Shown one piece after another: positions 35,598-43,712 of a DNA stretch of 64,000 nucleotides. Position 1 is the first letter of the stretch, and each line of letters opens with the position of its first letter. The stretch is from Pseudoxanthomonas sp. JBR18. Its GTDB lineage: Bacteria > Pseudomonadota > Gammaproteobacteria > Xanthomonadales > Xanthomonadaceae. Under the pieces are notes generated by a model. That model searched no databases, was not told the DNA's origin, and saw only the letters and a program-made list of their open reading frames with translations. The position numbers and the translations under genes were made by a program. Location of the stretch: the NCBI RefSeq assembly GCF_028198165.1, contig NZ_CP116339.1, positions 496,001 through 560,000 on the forward strand. The letters are read 5' to 3'.

Positions 35598-36056
35598 CTA
35601 CGCGCCCTCTTCCGACAGCAGGCCGAGGCTGAAACCGGAGACCGCGTTGATCTTGCCGCGCCACAGCACCCCGCGATTGCCCGGCAGCGGCTGCCCGCCC
35701 GGCGAAAAGCAGCGCGAGTCGATCAAGTGGATGAACTGCGGCGGCGGCGGATCCTTCCCTTCCTCGGAGGTGTAGATCTCCGCATAGCTGGCAAAGGACC
35801 GACGGATCTCCTCCTTGCCCTCCGCGTCGCCCGGGAAGGCGGCCGCGAACTCTTCGGCGAAGGTCTCGAAATAGCGCTTGCCGCCCACCAGCAGGCCCGA
35901 CACGATCGCGCCTTCGACAAACAGCGTGATCCCGAACTGCACGTCGGTACTGTTGACCGTGGTGACCAGACTCTGCAGGTACCAATCGACGCTCTGTCCC
36001 TCGACGGTCACCACCATCTCGTCACTGCTCAACGCCTTGCCCTGGTCATCGCTCAT
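35598..36056 (-). CDS. GvpU-like protein (gas vesicle accessory protein family)
   Basis: A 152-residue soluble protein. The core FGITLFVEGAIVSGLLVGGKRYFE and the ending GVLWRGKINAVSGFSLGLLSE match the pattern of GvpU from gas vesicle clusters (LWRGK ... VDGFFLG). No gvpA or other gas vesicle gene is present in the window, so the protein probably has another role here, as do many isolated GvpU-like proteins. Assignment rests on recalled family motifs and should be treated as moderate. Confidence 0.6.
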   Translation of the reverse strand: MSDDQGKALSSDEMVVTVEGQSVDWYLQSLVTTVNSTDVQFGITLFVEGAIVSGLLVGGKRYFETFAEEFAAAFPGDAEGKEEIRRSFASYAEIYTSEEGKDPPPPQFIHLIDSRCFSPGGQPLPGNRGVLWRGKINAVSGFSLGLLSEEGA

Positions 36057-36231
36057 CGCACGCTCCTGCAGTTGTGGGTCGGGGGGATGATAGGCGTTCC
36101 CAGTGACAGCGGGGCGTGCCGGTCAACCCGGCTTTGCTCACATACCTGTAGAAGCAGGCACAGCGTCCTGGTGATCGAGTGCGTCACTGCGATGGATTTC
36201 GCCGTGACATCGCCGCGCCTGCGGCCCTGCG

Positions 36232-37323
36232 TCACTCTCCATGCAAACGGCGCGCCGCCTCCACGTACTTGGCGGTTTTGGGGTTGCTAGTGTTCCAGCG
36301 CGGGGCGACCGGATGGTTGGCGATGGTCCAGACGGCCAGGGCCACCGCGCGATCCACCGCCGCCATGTTGGCGTAGTCGATCTTGTCCCAGGTGTCGGCC
36401 GCGCCGTGGTAGTCGGCGAAGTCGTAGGCCACGCTGATGGTATGCGCCGGCACGCCCAGGTCGGCCAGGGCCTGGTTGTCGCTGAAGGCGAAATAGCGGT
36501 CGCTGTTGACCGGATGCTTGGTCATGCGGATGCCGGTCTGTTCACCCGCCTTGCGCAGCACGTCGGCCACCTCGGAATAGTCGGCACCGGTGATCGCCGC
36601 GGCGCGCACCTGCGGGCCCTCGCTATCGTCAGTACGACCGACCTGCTCCAGGTTGATGTCGGCCACGGTGTCGGCCACCGGCACCAGCGGATGGGCGCCG
36701 TAATAGCGCGAACCCACCAGCCCGTGCTCCTCACCGAACACGGTCATGAACACGATGCTGCGCTTAGGCCGCACTTTCTGGGCGGCGAACGCGCGCGCTA
36801 GCGCGATCACCGAGACCGTGCCGCTGCCATCGTCGTTGGCGCCGTTGAAGATCGGGTCGTCGCCCTTGTCCTTGCGGATCCCCAGGTGGTCGTAGTGCGC
36901 CGTGACCAGCACGTAGGTCTTGCTCAGCGTCGGATCGGACCCGCGCAGCACGCCGACCACATTGCGCACCAGCAGCGGTGCCGACGCGTCGGCGAACTTG
37001 GCGCGCTCCTTCTCCGGCGCGATCTTGCGCCAGTCGGCGGTCTGGAAATAGCCGTCATCGCCCAGCGGTTCCAGTCCGGCGCCACGGAACTGGGCGGCGA
37101 TGTATTCGGCCGCGATATCCAGCCCGCGCGAGGGCGTACCGCGCCCTTCCAGCGCGTCGGACGCCAGGAATGAAAGATCCCCGCGCATCGCGTCGGCGGA
37201 AATGGCGGCCAGCAGACTCGCCTGGCGCTGCTGCGGTGGCAGCGGCAACTCCTTGGCCTGCGCGCTGCCGATGGCAAATGCGGCCGTCAAAACTGCAACG
37301 CGAAACAACCTGTCAGTCCCCAT
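36232..37323 (-). CDS. Exported M28-family metallopeptidase
   Basis: A 363-residue protein with a signal peptide (about 1-22). The di-zinc ligands of the M28 family are visible in order: VTAHYDHLG (His), NGANDDGSG (bridging Asp), FGEEHGLVGS (catalytic Glu-Glu), DINLEQVG (Asp/Glu) and the final His in FADYHGAADTWDKI. It should act as an aminopeptidase or carboxypeptidase in the periplasm. The ATG at 37323 is preceded by GAGGGGAC; in-frame upstream starts add an Arg-rich, unlikely leader. Confidence 0.9.
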   Translation of the reverse strand: MGTDRLFRVAVLTAAFAIGSAQAKELPLPPQQRQASLLAAISADAMRGDLSFLASDALEGRGTPSRGLDIAAEYIAAQFRGAGLEPLGDDGYFQTADWRKIAPEKERAKFADASAPLLVRNVVGVLRGSDPTLSKTYVLVTAHYDHLGIRKDKGDDPIFNGANDDGSGTVSVIALARAFAAQKVRPKRSIVFMTVFGEEHGLVGSRYYGAHPLVPVADTVADINLEQVGRTDDSEGPQVRAAAITGADYSEVADVLRKAGEQTGIRMTKHPVNSDRYFAFSDNQALADLGVPAHTISVAYDFADYHGAADTWDKIDYANMAAVDRAVALAVWTIANHPVAPRWNTSNPKTAKYVEAARRLHGE

Positions 37324-37612
37324 GTAGCGTCCCCTCATTCGTTGGCCCGGCAGTCTAGCCCGACGGCGCGCAGGCCAGGAGGCCGAGCCAGGGGTCGGGC
37401 CTTTGCTGCGTGCTGAAAATGCTCGGTGCCGGCACCGGAGCCGCATTGTCCAAGCCCCGAACCGGGCGCTGCCATCGGACTCCGACGTGCGGCGCAATAG
37501 AGGACCTGGAAGTGTCGCCTATCCCGCTCCCGGACCGAGTGTCGGTTCGGAATCCAAACGCAGGCCTCACTCCGCTCCAAGCCGTGCTCGCGCCCGCCGG
37601 CGCGCGCGGTCT

Positions 37613-38428
37613 TCACAGACTCTCATAGACGGTGCGTCCGGCCAGTGACTGCACCGGCCGTGCATTGAGCGGGAACATCTGGCGGAATGCAGCGATGTCG
37701 CGCTCCTTCAGCGTCACCGGATGCTTGAGGATCATCCAGCTCACCCCTTCCGAGCACGGCGGTGTGGTCAGCGAACCCTTCAACGCGTAATAGCCATGGT
37801 CCTGGGGCAGCAGCGCCGGCAGGAAGAAGTGCCCAGTCGGCTGCGGCGTGGCGCCGGCCTTGCTCATCTGCGCGAAGATCGTGTCCCAGGCCGCGTTGTC
37901 GCTTTTGCCAGCGTCGATCAGCAGCGCGACGACACCAAGCTTGCCATCGGCGTCCTTGTGCACAAAGTGCGCGACCATCTCATGGCGGCGGTCGCCGATC
38001 GATTCCTCGCTGGGCGTGTGGAAGTGGAACTGCACCAGGTTCCACCGTCGCTCGCCGACGGTGACGCTGTTGCCCGACGGCACGTTGACCTGGATGGTGT
38101 GACCGTTGTTGACCATGGTCGGCGCGACCATGGTGTATTCGAACATCAGCGGCGGCATCACCTTCTTGACCGTACGCTGGATATCGACCGGGCTCTGTGC
38201 ATGGCCCAGCGAACAGGTGGCGTAGTCCTCATCCAGATCGCCCCAATGGGTGGGCCCACCGGGGCCTTGATAGTCCCAGTGCATGGCATGCGCAGCAGAA
38301 GGCGTTCCAACCGGCGTGACGATCGTTGCCGTCGATGAAGCGGCGTGGATGTCCTGCTTCGCGCACACTCGCGCCGAGGCTGGCAAGCGCCAGTGCGACA
38401 ACCACACCGGCAACGTGACGACGTGCAT
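37613..38428 (-). CDS. Alpha-class carbonic anhydrase with an out-of-frame signal sequence
   Basis: A 271-residue reading. The mature enzyme starts near MHWDYQGPGGPTHWG and carries the zinc ligands in VQFHFHTPSEES and MVAHFVHKD, and the conserved SLTTPPCSEGVSWMIL. It interconverts CO2 and bicarbonate in the periplasm. The ATG at 38428 has an excellent AGGAGGG site, yet residues 1-35 are not a signal peptide. A typical hydrophobic leader (HVAGVVVALALASLGASV) lies in the overlapping next frame over the same bases. Two compensating indels, real or from sequencing, would explain this. Otherwise the enzyme is complete. Confidence 0.85.
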   Translation of the reverse strand: MHVVTLPVWLSHWRLPASARVCAKQDIHAASSTATIVTPVGTPSAAHAMHWDYQGPGGPTHWGDLDEDYATCSLGHAQSPVDIQRTVKKVMPPLMFEYTMVAPTMVNNGHTIQVNVPSGNSVTVGERRWNLVQFHFHTPSEESIGDRRHEMVAHFVHKDADGKLGVVALLIDAGKSDNAAWDTIFAQMSKAGATPQPTGHFFLPALLPQDHGYYALKGSLTTPPCSEGVSWMILKHPVTLKERDIAAFRQMFPLNARPVQSLAGRTVYESL

Positions 38429-38784
38429 GAGTCCCTCCTGTCAATGATCGTGGCCTCGTGCCGTATTGCCAGCCGCGACCCGCAAGCCCTCCCGCCATGG
38501 CCTGTCTCCCTGATGGCCGCAGTACCGACGACGACGCCGTGTGCATCGGCATCGGCATCGGCCGCGCTTGCGCGATCTGCAGGGAAATTTCAGGGGACGC
38601 AGACAATCCGCTGACGGGCGGCAACCCAGGCAACCGTCCGCTGCGTCATCGCCCCAGGTCAGGCTGCCGGCAGCACCTGTCGTGGACCGCACGTCCGCAT
38701 TTCGGTTGACGATGTTCTTTCTCGGATGCGCGGCCATCGCCTCCCCCGATCCGCGGCTCGAGCGTTGACGGCGATCCTTTAAAC

Positions 38785-38803
38785 GATAACAATTCTCATT
38801 CAT
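38785..38803 (+). promoter_or_regulatory. Candidate Fur box
   Basis: GATAACAATTCTCATTCAT matches the 19-bp Fur consensus at 12 positions by eye. It is about 200 bp upstream of the DUF3649/PepSY/DUF3325 operon, whose homologues are iron-regulated. AT-rich sequence of this kind stands out in this GC-rich region. Confidence 0.5.
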
Positions 38804-38901
38804 TGGGCGCGCGGTCCGTCCGTCGACCCGCCTTGATCGGCCTCCAGGGCAAGCCTCGGAGCCCTCGGTTGCCCACCCCCACCCGATAACTCGCCATCAC
38901 C

Positions 38902-39006
38902 ATGCCGACCATCAACGCCGGGATTTCGATCTCAAAAAAGCCCGTGCCTTCCGGCCAGATGCAAGGCATCGCCTGCCGGATGACCAGCGCCTTCGATCTC
39001 CCATGA
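38902..39006 (+). CDS. Possible 34-codon upstream reading frame
   Basis: ATG at 38902 opens a 34-codon frame (MPTINAGISISKKP ... FDLP) whose TGA overlaps the ATG of the DUF3649 gene in ATGA. The DUF3649 gene itself has no visible ribosome site, so translational coupling to this frame would explain its expression. The frame has only a weak ribosome site of its own and no family similarity. It may be a leader peptide or the remnant of a longer gene. Confidence 0.3.
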   Translation: MPTINAGISISKKPVPSGQMQGIACRMTSAFDLP

Positions 39007-39314
39007 GGACGCCTCAGCCCGCGCCTGCGGCACGCCGGTCCGGCCGCGCCTGGCCCGGCATCCTTTCGCGCAGCCTGGCGGCGATGCTAGGTGGCTACGC
39101 ATTCGCCGCCAGCACCGGGGCATTGCTTGCCGTGGCGCTGCCCATCGCGCGCAGTCAGGCCGTGCTGACGGGCATGCTGGTGGCGATCGTCGCAGGCGCG
39201 TGCGCTGCGTTGTGGGCCTTTGCCTCCCGCAATGCGTGGAAGGCTTGGGCCGGCCTGGCCATCCCCACGGCACTGATGGCGCTGGCGACCTCGCTTCTGC
39301 GGGGCGGGTCATGA
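39003..39314 (+). CDS. DUF3649 family membrane protein (iron-uptake associated)
   Basis: A 103-residue protein with a basic N-terminus and three hydrophobic helices (about 25-47, 52-72, 80-98), matching DUF3649, which is found before PepSY and DUF3325 genes in siderophore-uptake loci. It is first of a tight operon: its TGA overlaps the next ATG (ATGA at 39311). The role may be inner-membrane handling of iron-siderophore, but the family has no proven function known to me. Confidence 0.8.
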   Translation: MRTPQPAPAARRSGRAWPGILSRSLAAMLGGYAFAASTGALLAVALPIARSQAVLTGMLVAIVAGACAALWAFASRNAWKAWAGLAIPTALMALATSLLRGGS

Positions 39315-40924
39315 AGCAGAGCTTTCGCCAGTCCATGGCCTGGCTGCATACCTGGACCGGCTTGCTGGTCAGTTGGCTACTGCTGCTGATCTTCATGGGG
39401 GGCACCGCCAGCTACTACCGCGAGGAACTCAATCGCTGGATGCGCCCGGAACTGCCGCGCACGGTGGTCGCGCCGGACGTGGCGGCAACCAACGCGCTGC
39501 GATACCTGCAGCGCGAGGCCCCCGACGCGACGTACTGGAACGTCACTCTTCCCGATGCGCGCAATCCGGCACTGGACATGTACTGGATGAACCCGGCCAG
39601 GGAAGGCGCCTCCAACGATCGCGCCTCGCGTCGCGCGCGCTTCGGTCAAGCAACGATCGACGCGTCCACCGGCGAGCACTCGCAGGTGCGCGAAACCCGC
39701 GGTGGCGACTTCTTCTATCGCCTGCACTTCGACCTGTACGCGATCCCGGTGCTGTGGGCGCGCTACATCGTCGGCTTCTGTGCGATGTTCATGCTGGTCG
39801 CCATCATCACCGGCGTCATCACCCACAAGAAGATCTTCAAGGACTTCTTCACGTTTCGGCCGCGCAAGGGGCAACGCTCCTGGCTGGACTTCCACAACGT
39901 CAGCGCGGTCATGGCCCTGCCCTACCACCTGGTCATCACCTACACCGGCATCGTCACGCTGATGGTGATGTACCTGCCGCTTGGCATCAAAGCCGCCTAT
40001 CCGGAAGGCCCGCAGGCCTTCTACGATGAATCCTTCAGCGATCTGCCACCAGCTGGCGACGCCGCAGGCACTCCAGGCACGCCCAAGCCGATCGCCGAAC
40101 TGCTGGCCAGTGCGCGCCTGGCCTGGGAGGGCAAGGCAGTGGAAAGCTTCCGCATCGACCATCCCGGCGACGCCGCTGAGACGGTCAGCGTGTACCAGCG
40201 CGACGGGCGCCGGCTGTCCTACGAAACGCCGGGCGTGCGCCTGAACGCTGCGACCGGCCAGATCATCGCGCACAGCGGTCGCGCAGGCGCGGCGTCGGAG
40301 ACACGCGGCGTGCTGTACGGCCTGCACATCGCGCGCTTTGCCGACCCGGTCCTGCGCCTGCTGTTGTTCGCCTCCGGCCTGCTTGGCTGCCTGATGGTGG
40401 CCAGCGGCGCGGTCCTGTGGGGAATCAAGGAACGCGCCAAGCACCTCAAGTCCGGCAGGATCGGCGTTGGGCTACGCCTCGTCGATGCGTTGAACATCGG
40501 CGCGGTCGGCGGCCTGCCGCTCGCCTTCGCCAGCTATTTCTGGGCCAACCGGCTGGTGCCGCTGCATATCGAGGCCCGGCCGGACATGGAGGCCCGTGTG
40601 TTCTTTCTCGTCTGGGCCATCGCCATCGTGGCGGGCTTCATACGACCGCGCCGCCAGACCTGGGCCTGGCTGCTGTACATGGCCGCCGGGCTGTTCACGC
40701 TGATCCCGCTGCTCAATGCCTTGACCACGCATGTGCACCTGGGTGTCACCCTGCCCCAGGGCGACTGGGCCTTGGCCGGAGTCGACTTGGTCACCTGTTG
40801 CATCGGCCTGGTCCTGGGGTACTGCGGCTGGCGAATGCAGCGCTGGCAACCGCCGGTGTCCGCGGCGGAAAAGCGTCGTCGCCAGGCACCACCGCAGCCC
40901 CAAATCGAGGGTGGCGCCGCATGA
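39311..40924 (+). CDS. PepSY-associated transmembrane protein (possible ferric-siderophore reductase)
   Basis: A 537-residue inner-membrane protein. It opens with the FRQSMAWLHTWTGLLVSWLLLLIFMGGTASYYREEL signature of PepSY_TM proteins. TM helices lie near residues 14-36, 152-175, 204-225, 350-375, and several more are between 400 and 510. Two large periplasmic segments contain PepSY-type motifs. Relatives (FoxB/PiuB-like) are proposed to reduce or release iron from siderophores. It is translationally coupled on both sides (ATGA overlaps), and a Fur box lies upstream of the operon. Confidence 0.87.
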   Translation: MKQSFRQSMAWLHTWTGLLVSWLLLLIFMGGTASYYREELNRWMRPELPRTVVAPDVAATNALRYLQREAPDATYWNVTLPDARNPALDMYWMNPAREGASNDRASRRARFGQATIDASTGEHSQVRETRGGDFFYRLHFDLYAIPVLWARYIVGFCAMFMLVAIITGVITHKKIFKDFFTFRPRKGQRSWLDFHNVSAVMALPYHLVITYTGIVTLMVMYLPLGIKAAYPEGPQAFYDESFSDLPPAGDAAGTPGTPKPIAELLASARLAWEGKAVESFRIDHPGDAAETVSVYQRDGRRLSYETPGVRLNAATGQIIAHSGRAGAASETRGVLYGLHIARFADPVLRLLLFASGLLGCLMVASGAVLWGIKERAKHLKSGRIGVGLRLVDALNIGAVGGLPLAFASYFWANRLVPLHIEARPDMEARVFFLVWAIAIVAGFIRPRRQTWAWLLYMAAGLFTLIPLLNALTTHVHLGVTLPQGDWALAGVDLVTCCIGLVLGYCGWRMQRWQPPVSAAEKRRRQAPPQPQIEGGAA

Positions 40925-41250
40925 ATCTGCTGATCCTCGCCCTGTGTTTCAGCGGCTTCGTCGCGCTGTGCCTGTCGATGGAGCGGTATCAGGCGGTCTT
41001 GCCCTCCGCACGCATTGATGGGCCACGGCTGCGCGGCCTGCGCTGGCTGGGATGGGCACTGACCGCCGCAGCCCTCGCCTGCGCGGTTAGCGCAGGCGGC
41101 TGGGGCGTGGGCATGGTGCGATGGCTGGCGGCGATGACCATCGCCGGAAGCGCGATCACCTTCGGCCTGTTGCCGTACCGCCCGCATTGGATCAAGCCAG
41201 GCGCATTCGTCCTGCCGCTGCTGGCCACGATTTTGCTTTGGGTGCACTGA
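40921..41250 (+). CDS. DUF3325 family membrane protein
   Basis: A 109-residue protein with four short hydrophobic helices and the SMERYQAVL motif near residue 19, typical of DUF3325. It is the last gene of the iron-associated operon and overlaps the PepSY gene by four bases. Function unknown; co-occurrence with DUF3649 and PepSY proteins suggests a complex. Confidence 0.82.
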   Translation: MNLLILALCFSGFVALCLSMERYQAVLPSARIDGPRLRGLRWLGWALTAAALACAVSAGGWGVGMVRWLAAMTIAGSAITFGLLPYRPHWIKPGAFVLPLLATILLWVH

Positions 41251-41342
41251 TCGCCCGGGCTGCGCATCACGACAACGGCGATTTGTCATAAGGCACGTGC
41301 GATCCGAAGCGTCCTGCCCTGGCTCTAGGAATCCCTCACCGC

Positions 41343-41873
41343 TCAGTTGCACCATTGCTGCTCACACGGCACGCCATCGTGGTCCCCATCCATCTTGGTG
41401 CCGGGGCAATGCTGGAGGAAATATCGCGCCTCTGCGCAGGAGTTCATCTGGGAACACATCGTGCGGCCGTCGCAGGCGAAGGTCGGCGGCGCAGCCGAGA
41501 TACGCGGGACCTGCGCCGAAGCCGGTTCGGGCGGCGTGGGCGCAAAGCGCGAGTATCCGTAAACGCCCAAGCCGACAAACGCCAGCAGCGCGACCACCGC
41601 GCCAACGCCAAGGGACGGTGAATCTGGCTTGCGCTTCGCTCGCGGCCGGGCCGAGGCCGGGCGCTGTCCAGGACGCATGATCCGGACCGCGCGCAGCTTG
41701 CCATTCGGCCCGGTCTCGACTTCAAAAGAAATCAGCTCGTTGATCCGAGGGCGCTCACCGTCCCTCGGAAACGCGGAGATGTGGACGAAGATCTCCTGCT
41801 CGCCCTGGGCTGGGGCAATGAAGCCGAAACCTCGGTCATCGTTCCATTTCGTCAGCGTGCCGTGCGTGCGCAT
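41343..41873 (-). CDS. Cold-shock domain fused to a membrane helix and an excalibur calcium-binding domain
   Basis: A 176-residue protein. Residues 1-68 are a cold-shock (OB-fold) domain with the RNP1-like DDRGFGFIAP and IFVHISAF. A basic linker follows (70-85), then one transmembrane helix (about 88-108), and a C-terminal excalibur domain with paired cysteines and the EF-hand-like DGDHDGVPCEQQWC. The arrangement puts a nucleic-acid-binding domain in the cytoplasm and a calcium-binding domain in the periplasm. The function is unknown. Confidence 0.85.
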   Translation of the reverse strand: MRTHGTLTKWNDDRGFGFIAPAQGEQEIFVHISAFPRDGERPRINELISFEVETGPNGKLRAVRIMRPGQRPASARPRAKRKPDSPSLGVGAVVALLAFVGLGVYGYSRFAPTPPEPASAQVPRISAAPPTFACDGRTMCSQMNSCAEARYFLQHCPGTKMDGDHDGVPCEQQWCN

Positions 41874-42003
41874 CGAACTGCTCCTGACAAATCCCTGTTC
41901 TCACCGATAGCGACCTGCCCGCCCTACGCGGTGAGGACGCACCAACCGACTTTGAGTCCGTTGACCCAATGCGTGCCTTCTGACTGCCGAATTCCATGGC
42001 TGC

Positions 42004-42353
42004 CTAGATGGACATGCTCACCGAAATAAAGCCCGAGCCCAGCCAGATCAGAAAGCCGAGGAGCGCGCATGGCAGCAGCAGCGGACGAAGACTGGCACCG
42101 ACGAGGAGCGTTGCCAGAAATGCCAATGTCGAGCCGTAGAACGCGGAGCGTGCCCCGGGCCCCAAACTAACCAGCCGGGTGGTCCGACCAGGGCAGCCAT
42201 CAGAATGGAGTCACTCGGCAGCCAATCGGGTCGATACAGCACCACCAGGCAAAGCGCGGCGTAAGCGCTTGCCAGTGCGATCAACGATGCTGCCGCAGTG
42301 ACAGCCGCAGCGGCCAACCGGTGGCCGGGAACACCCGAAGAGCGTCTGATCAT
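42004..42353 (-). pseudogene. Frameshifted small membrane protein gene
   Basis: From ATG 42353 (AAAGG upstream) the frame gives IRRSSGVPGHRLAAAAVTAA and a natural membrane protein to about position 42170 (ALVGPPGWLV). It then becomes unnatural. The adjacent frame over 42004-42168 continues as a fully convincing membrane segment (SLGPGARSAFYGSTLAFLAT, then LLVGASLRPLLLPCALLGFL) to a TAG at 42004. A single indel near 42170 therefore splits a protein of roughly 115 residues with about four helices. It could be a true lesion or a sequencing error. No family was recognised. Confidence 0.65.
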
Positions 42354-42450
42354 TTGAAGGCCTTTGCAAATCCATCCCCGCGCTAAACCACGGGCCACAA
42401 CGCAAGCCATCGGCCCGATCCATGCAAATTTGCCTCAGTCTACCTGCCCT

Positions 42451-42611
42451 TGCTGCTGCTCGGATCTTGCTCATCAGCGCCTTGAAGCGGAACTAGCGCC
42501 GGAGGATGGCGGGAGGCGCCCCCTTCAAGGCACAGCGGGTTCGAGCGCCGGGCCCCGCCAGGGAGCGAGAGGATCAGATGCATCGCACCGGTGCGTGTCT
42601 GGCGCAGGCGC
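42451..42611 (+). repeat. Decayed copy of the composite repeat
   Basis: Resembles the intact copies at 57,251 and 63,112: TGCTGCTGCTCGGATCTTG, then CGCCGGAGGATGGCGGG and CCCCGCCAGGGAGCGAGAGG, with many substitutions. Only the 5' body is recognisable. It fills much of the 42,354-42,730 gap, in which no gene was seen. Confidence 0.6.
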
Positions 42612-42730
42612 CATGGCCCCTTTGGCCAATTCAAAAGTGACTTGCGCCCATCGCCAGCGTTAACGTTTGTTTCTTGGCACCATCATCAATCAGCAAGGCG
42701 CACCTGGCTCTGCTTCTCCGAGCCCTGCGT

Positions 42731-43222
42731 CTAGGAGCCGGCCGGCGGCTCCCACAGTTCCACCTTGTTGCCTTCCGGGTCCATGACCCAGCCGAATTTC
42801 CCATAGTCGGAAGCTTCGGTCTTTTCCAGCACCTTGCAGCCCTCGGCACGTAACGCGGCCAACAGCGCGTCCAGGTCGGCGACCCGATAATTGACCATGA
42901 AGGGCGCTTCGCTGGGAGCGAAGTTGCTGCCATCGCCCACCATCCAGGCCGTCGAGCCCGGCGTCGGCTTGCCCTCTGCATCGGCCCAGTGGAACGCAGT
43001 GCCACCCCACACCTGTACATCGATTCCCAGGTGGTCGCGATACCAGGCACGCAATGCCTTGGGATCGCGGGCCTTGATGAACACACCGCCGATCCCCGTG
43101 ACCCGCTTGAGCGCGGGCGTCTGTGGACCGGGCTTGCCCGGTGCCGCTGGCGGGGTCTGGCCCGACGCCAACAGGGGCGGCAAGGCGAGAATGAGGACCA
43201 CCGCAGTGAACTGCTTACGCAT
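42731..43222 (-). CDS. Exported glyoxalase/bleomycin-resistance (VOC) family protein
   Basis: A 163-residue protein. Residues 1-25 form a signal peptide (FTAVVLILALPPLLASGQ), followed by a Pro-rich linker and a single VOC domain: VTGIGGVFIKARDPKALRAWYRDHLGI, TAFHWAD, FMVNYRVADLDALLAALRAEGCKVL, and YGKFGWVMDPEGNKVELWEPP. Metal ligands His and Glu are in place. Most VOC proteins are cytoplasmic, so the leader is notable. The ATG at 43222 has GGAG upstream. Confidence 0.82.
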   Translation of the reverse strand: MRKQFTAVVLILALPPLLASGQTPPAAPGKPGPQTPALKRVTGIGGVFIKARDPKALRAWYRDHLGIDVQVWGGTAFHWADAEGKPTPGSTAWMVGDGSNFAPSEAPFMVNYRVADLDALLAALRAEGCKVLEKTEASDYGKFGWVMDPEGNKVELWEPPAGS

Positions 43223-43439
43223 CGCAACACTCCGTCCGAGTTGAGTTGCCGCAAATCGCTTCAGCCCAGCAGCTTGCACGACGCCAAGATGCTGCGCCGC
43301 GGATTGTCCGCGCCGGGTGGTCGAAAGAGAAGTGCCGGTGGAGCGCGACCCGAAAACCAGCATTACGCAAGCGCATTTCCGTTATGACGCCCATCCCTTG
43401 CGCTTTAACGCCGCCACGCGCACCAGGCGCCGACGGTTG

Positions 43440-43610
43440 GCGGAGCCACGAAGCGAAGGGCCTCCATGCGCAGCATCGGCGTGCGTCGGCGCCGCGGGTT
43501 TCATTCGGCAATTCCTTTAGCCTCACCCTCCGGCCCAGCCTCACCCTCCTGCAAGGCGTCTGGCGTCCAGCGTCTACGCTTGCCAAGACAAGGCAGCTCG
43601 GGCGCACGGC
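43440..43610 (+). repeat. Decayed copy of the composite repeat
   Basis: Contains ATGCGCAGCATCGGCGTGCG, a CGGGTTTCATTCGGC part and GCTTGCCAAGACAAGGCAGC, which align with the middle and 3' end of the intact copies near 54.9-55.0 kb and 63.3 kb. It lies in the 490-bp gap 43,223-43,712, which has no other supported feature. Confidence 0.55.
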
Positions 43611-43712
43611 GCGCGCAAGCGCCTGTCCTTAAAAACAAACCGGTGCGGGTCTCATTGAATCCGGACCCTTTGCCGATCGTCTCCTTCGAGTTCCTGGCCC
43701 GCTTACGCCTAA

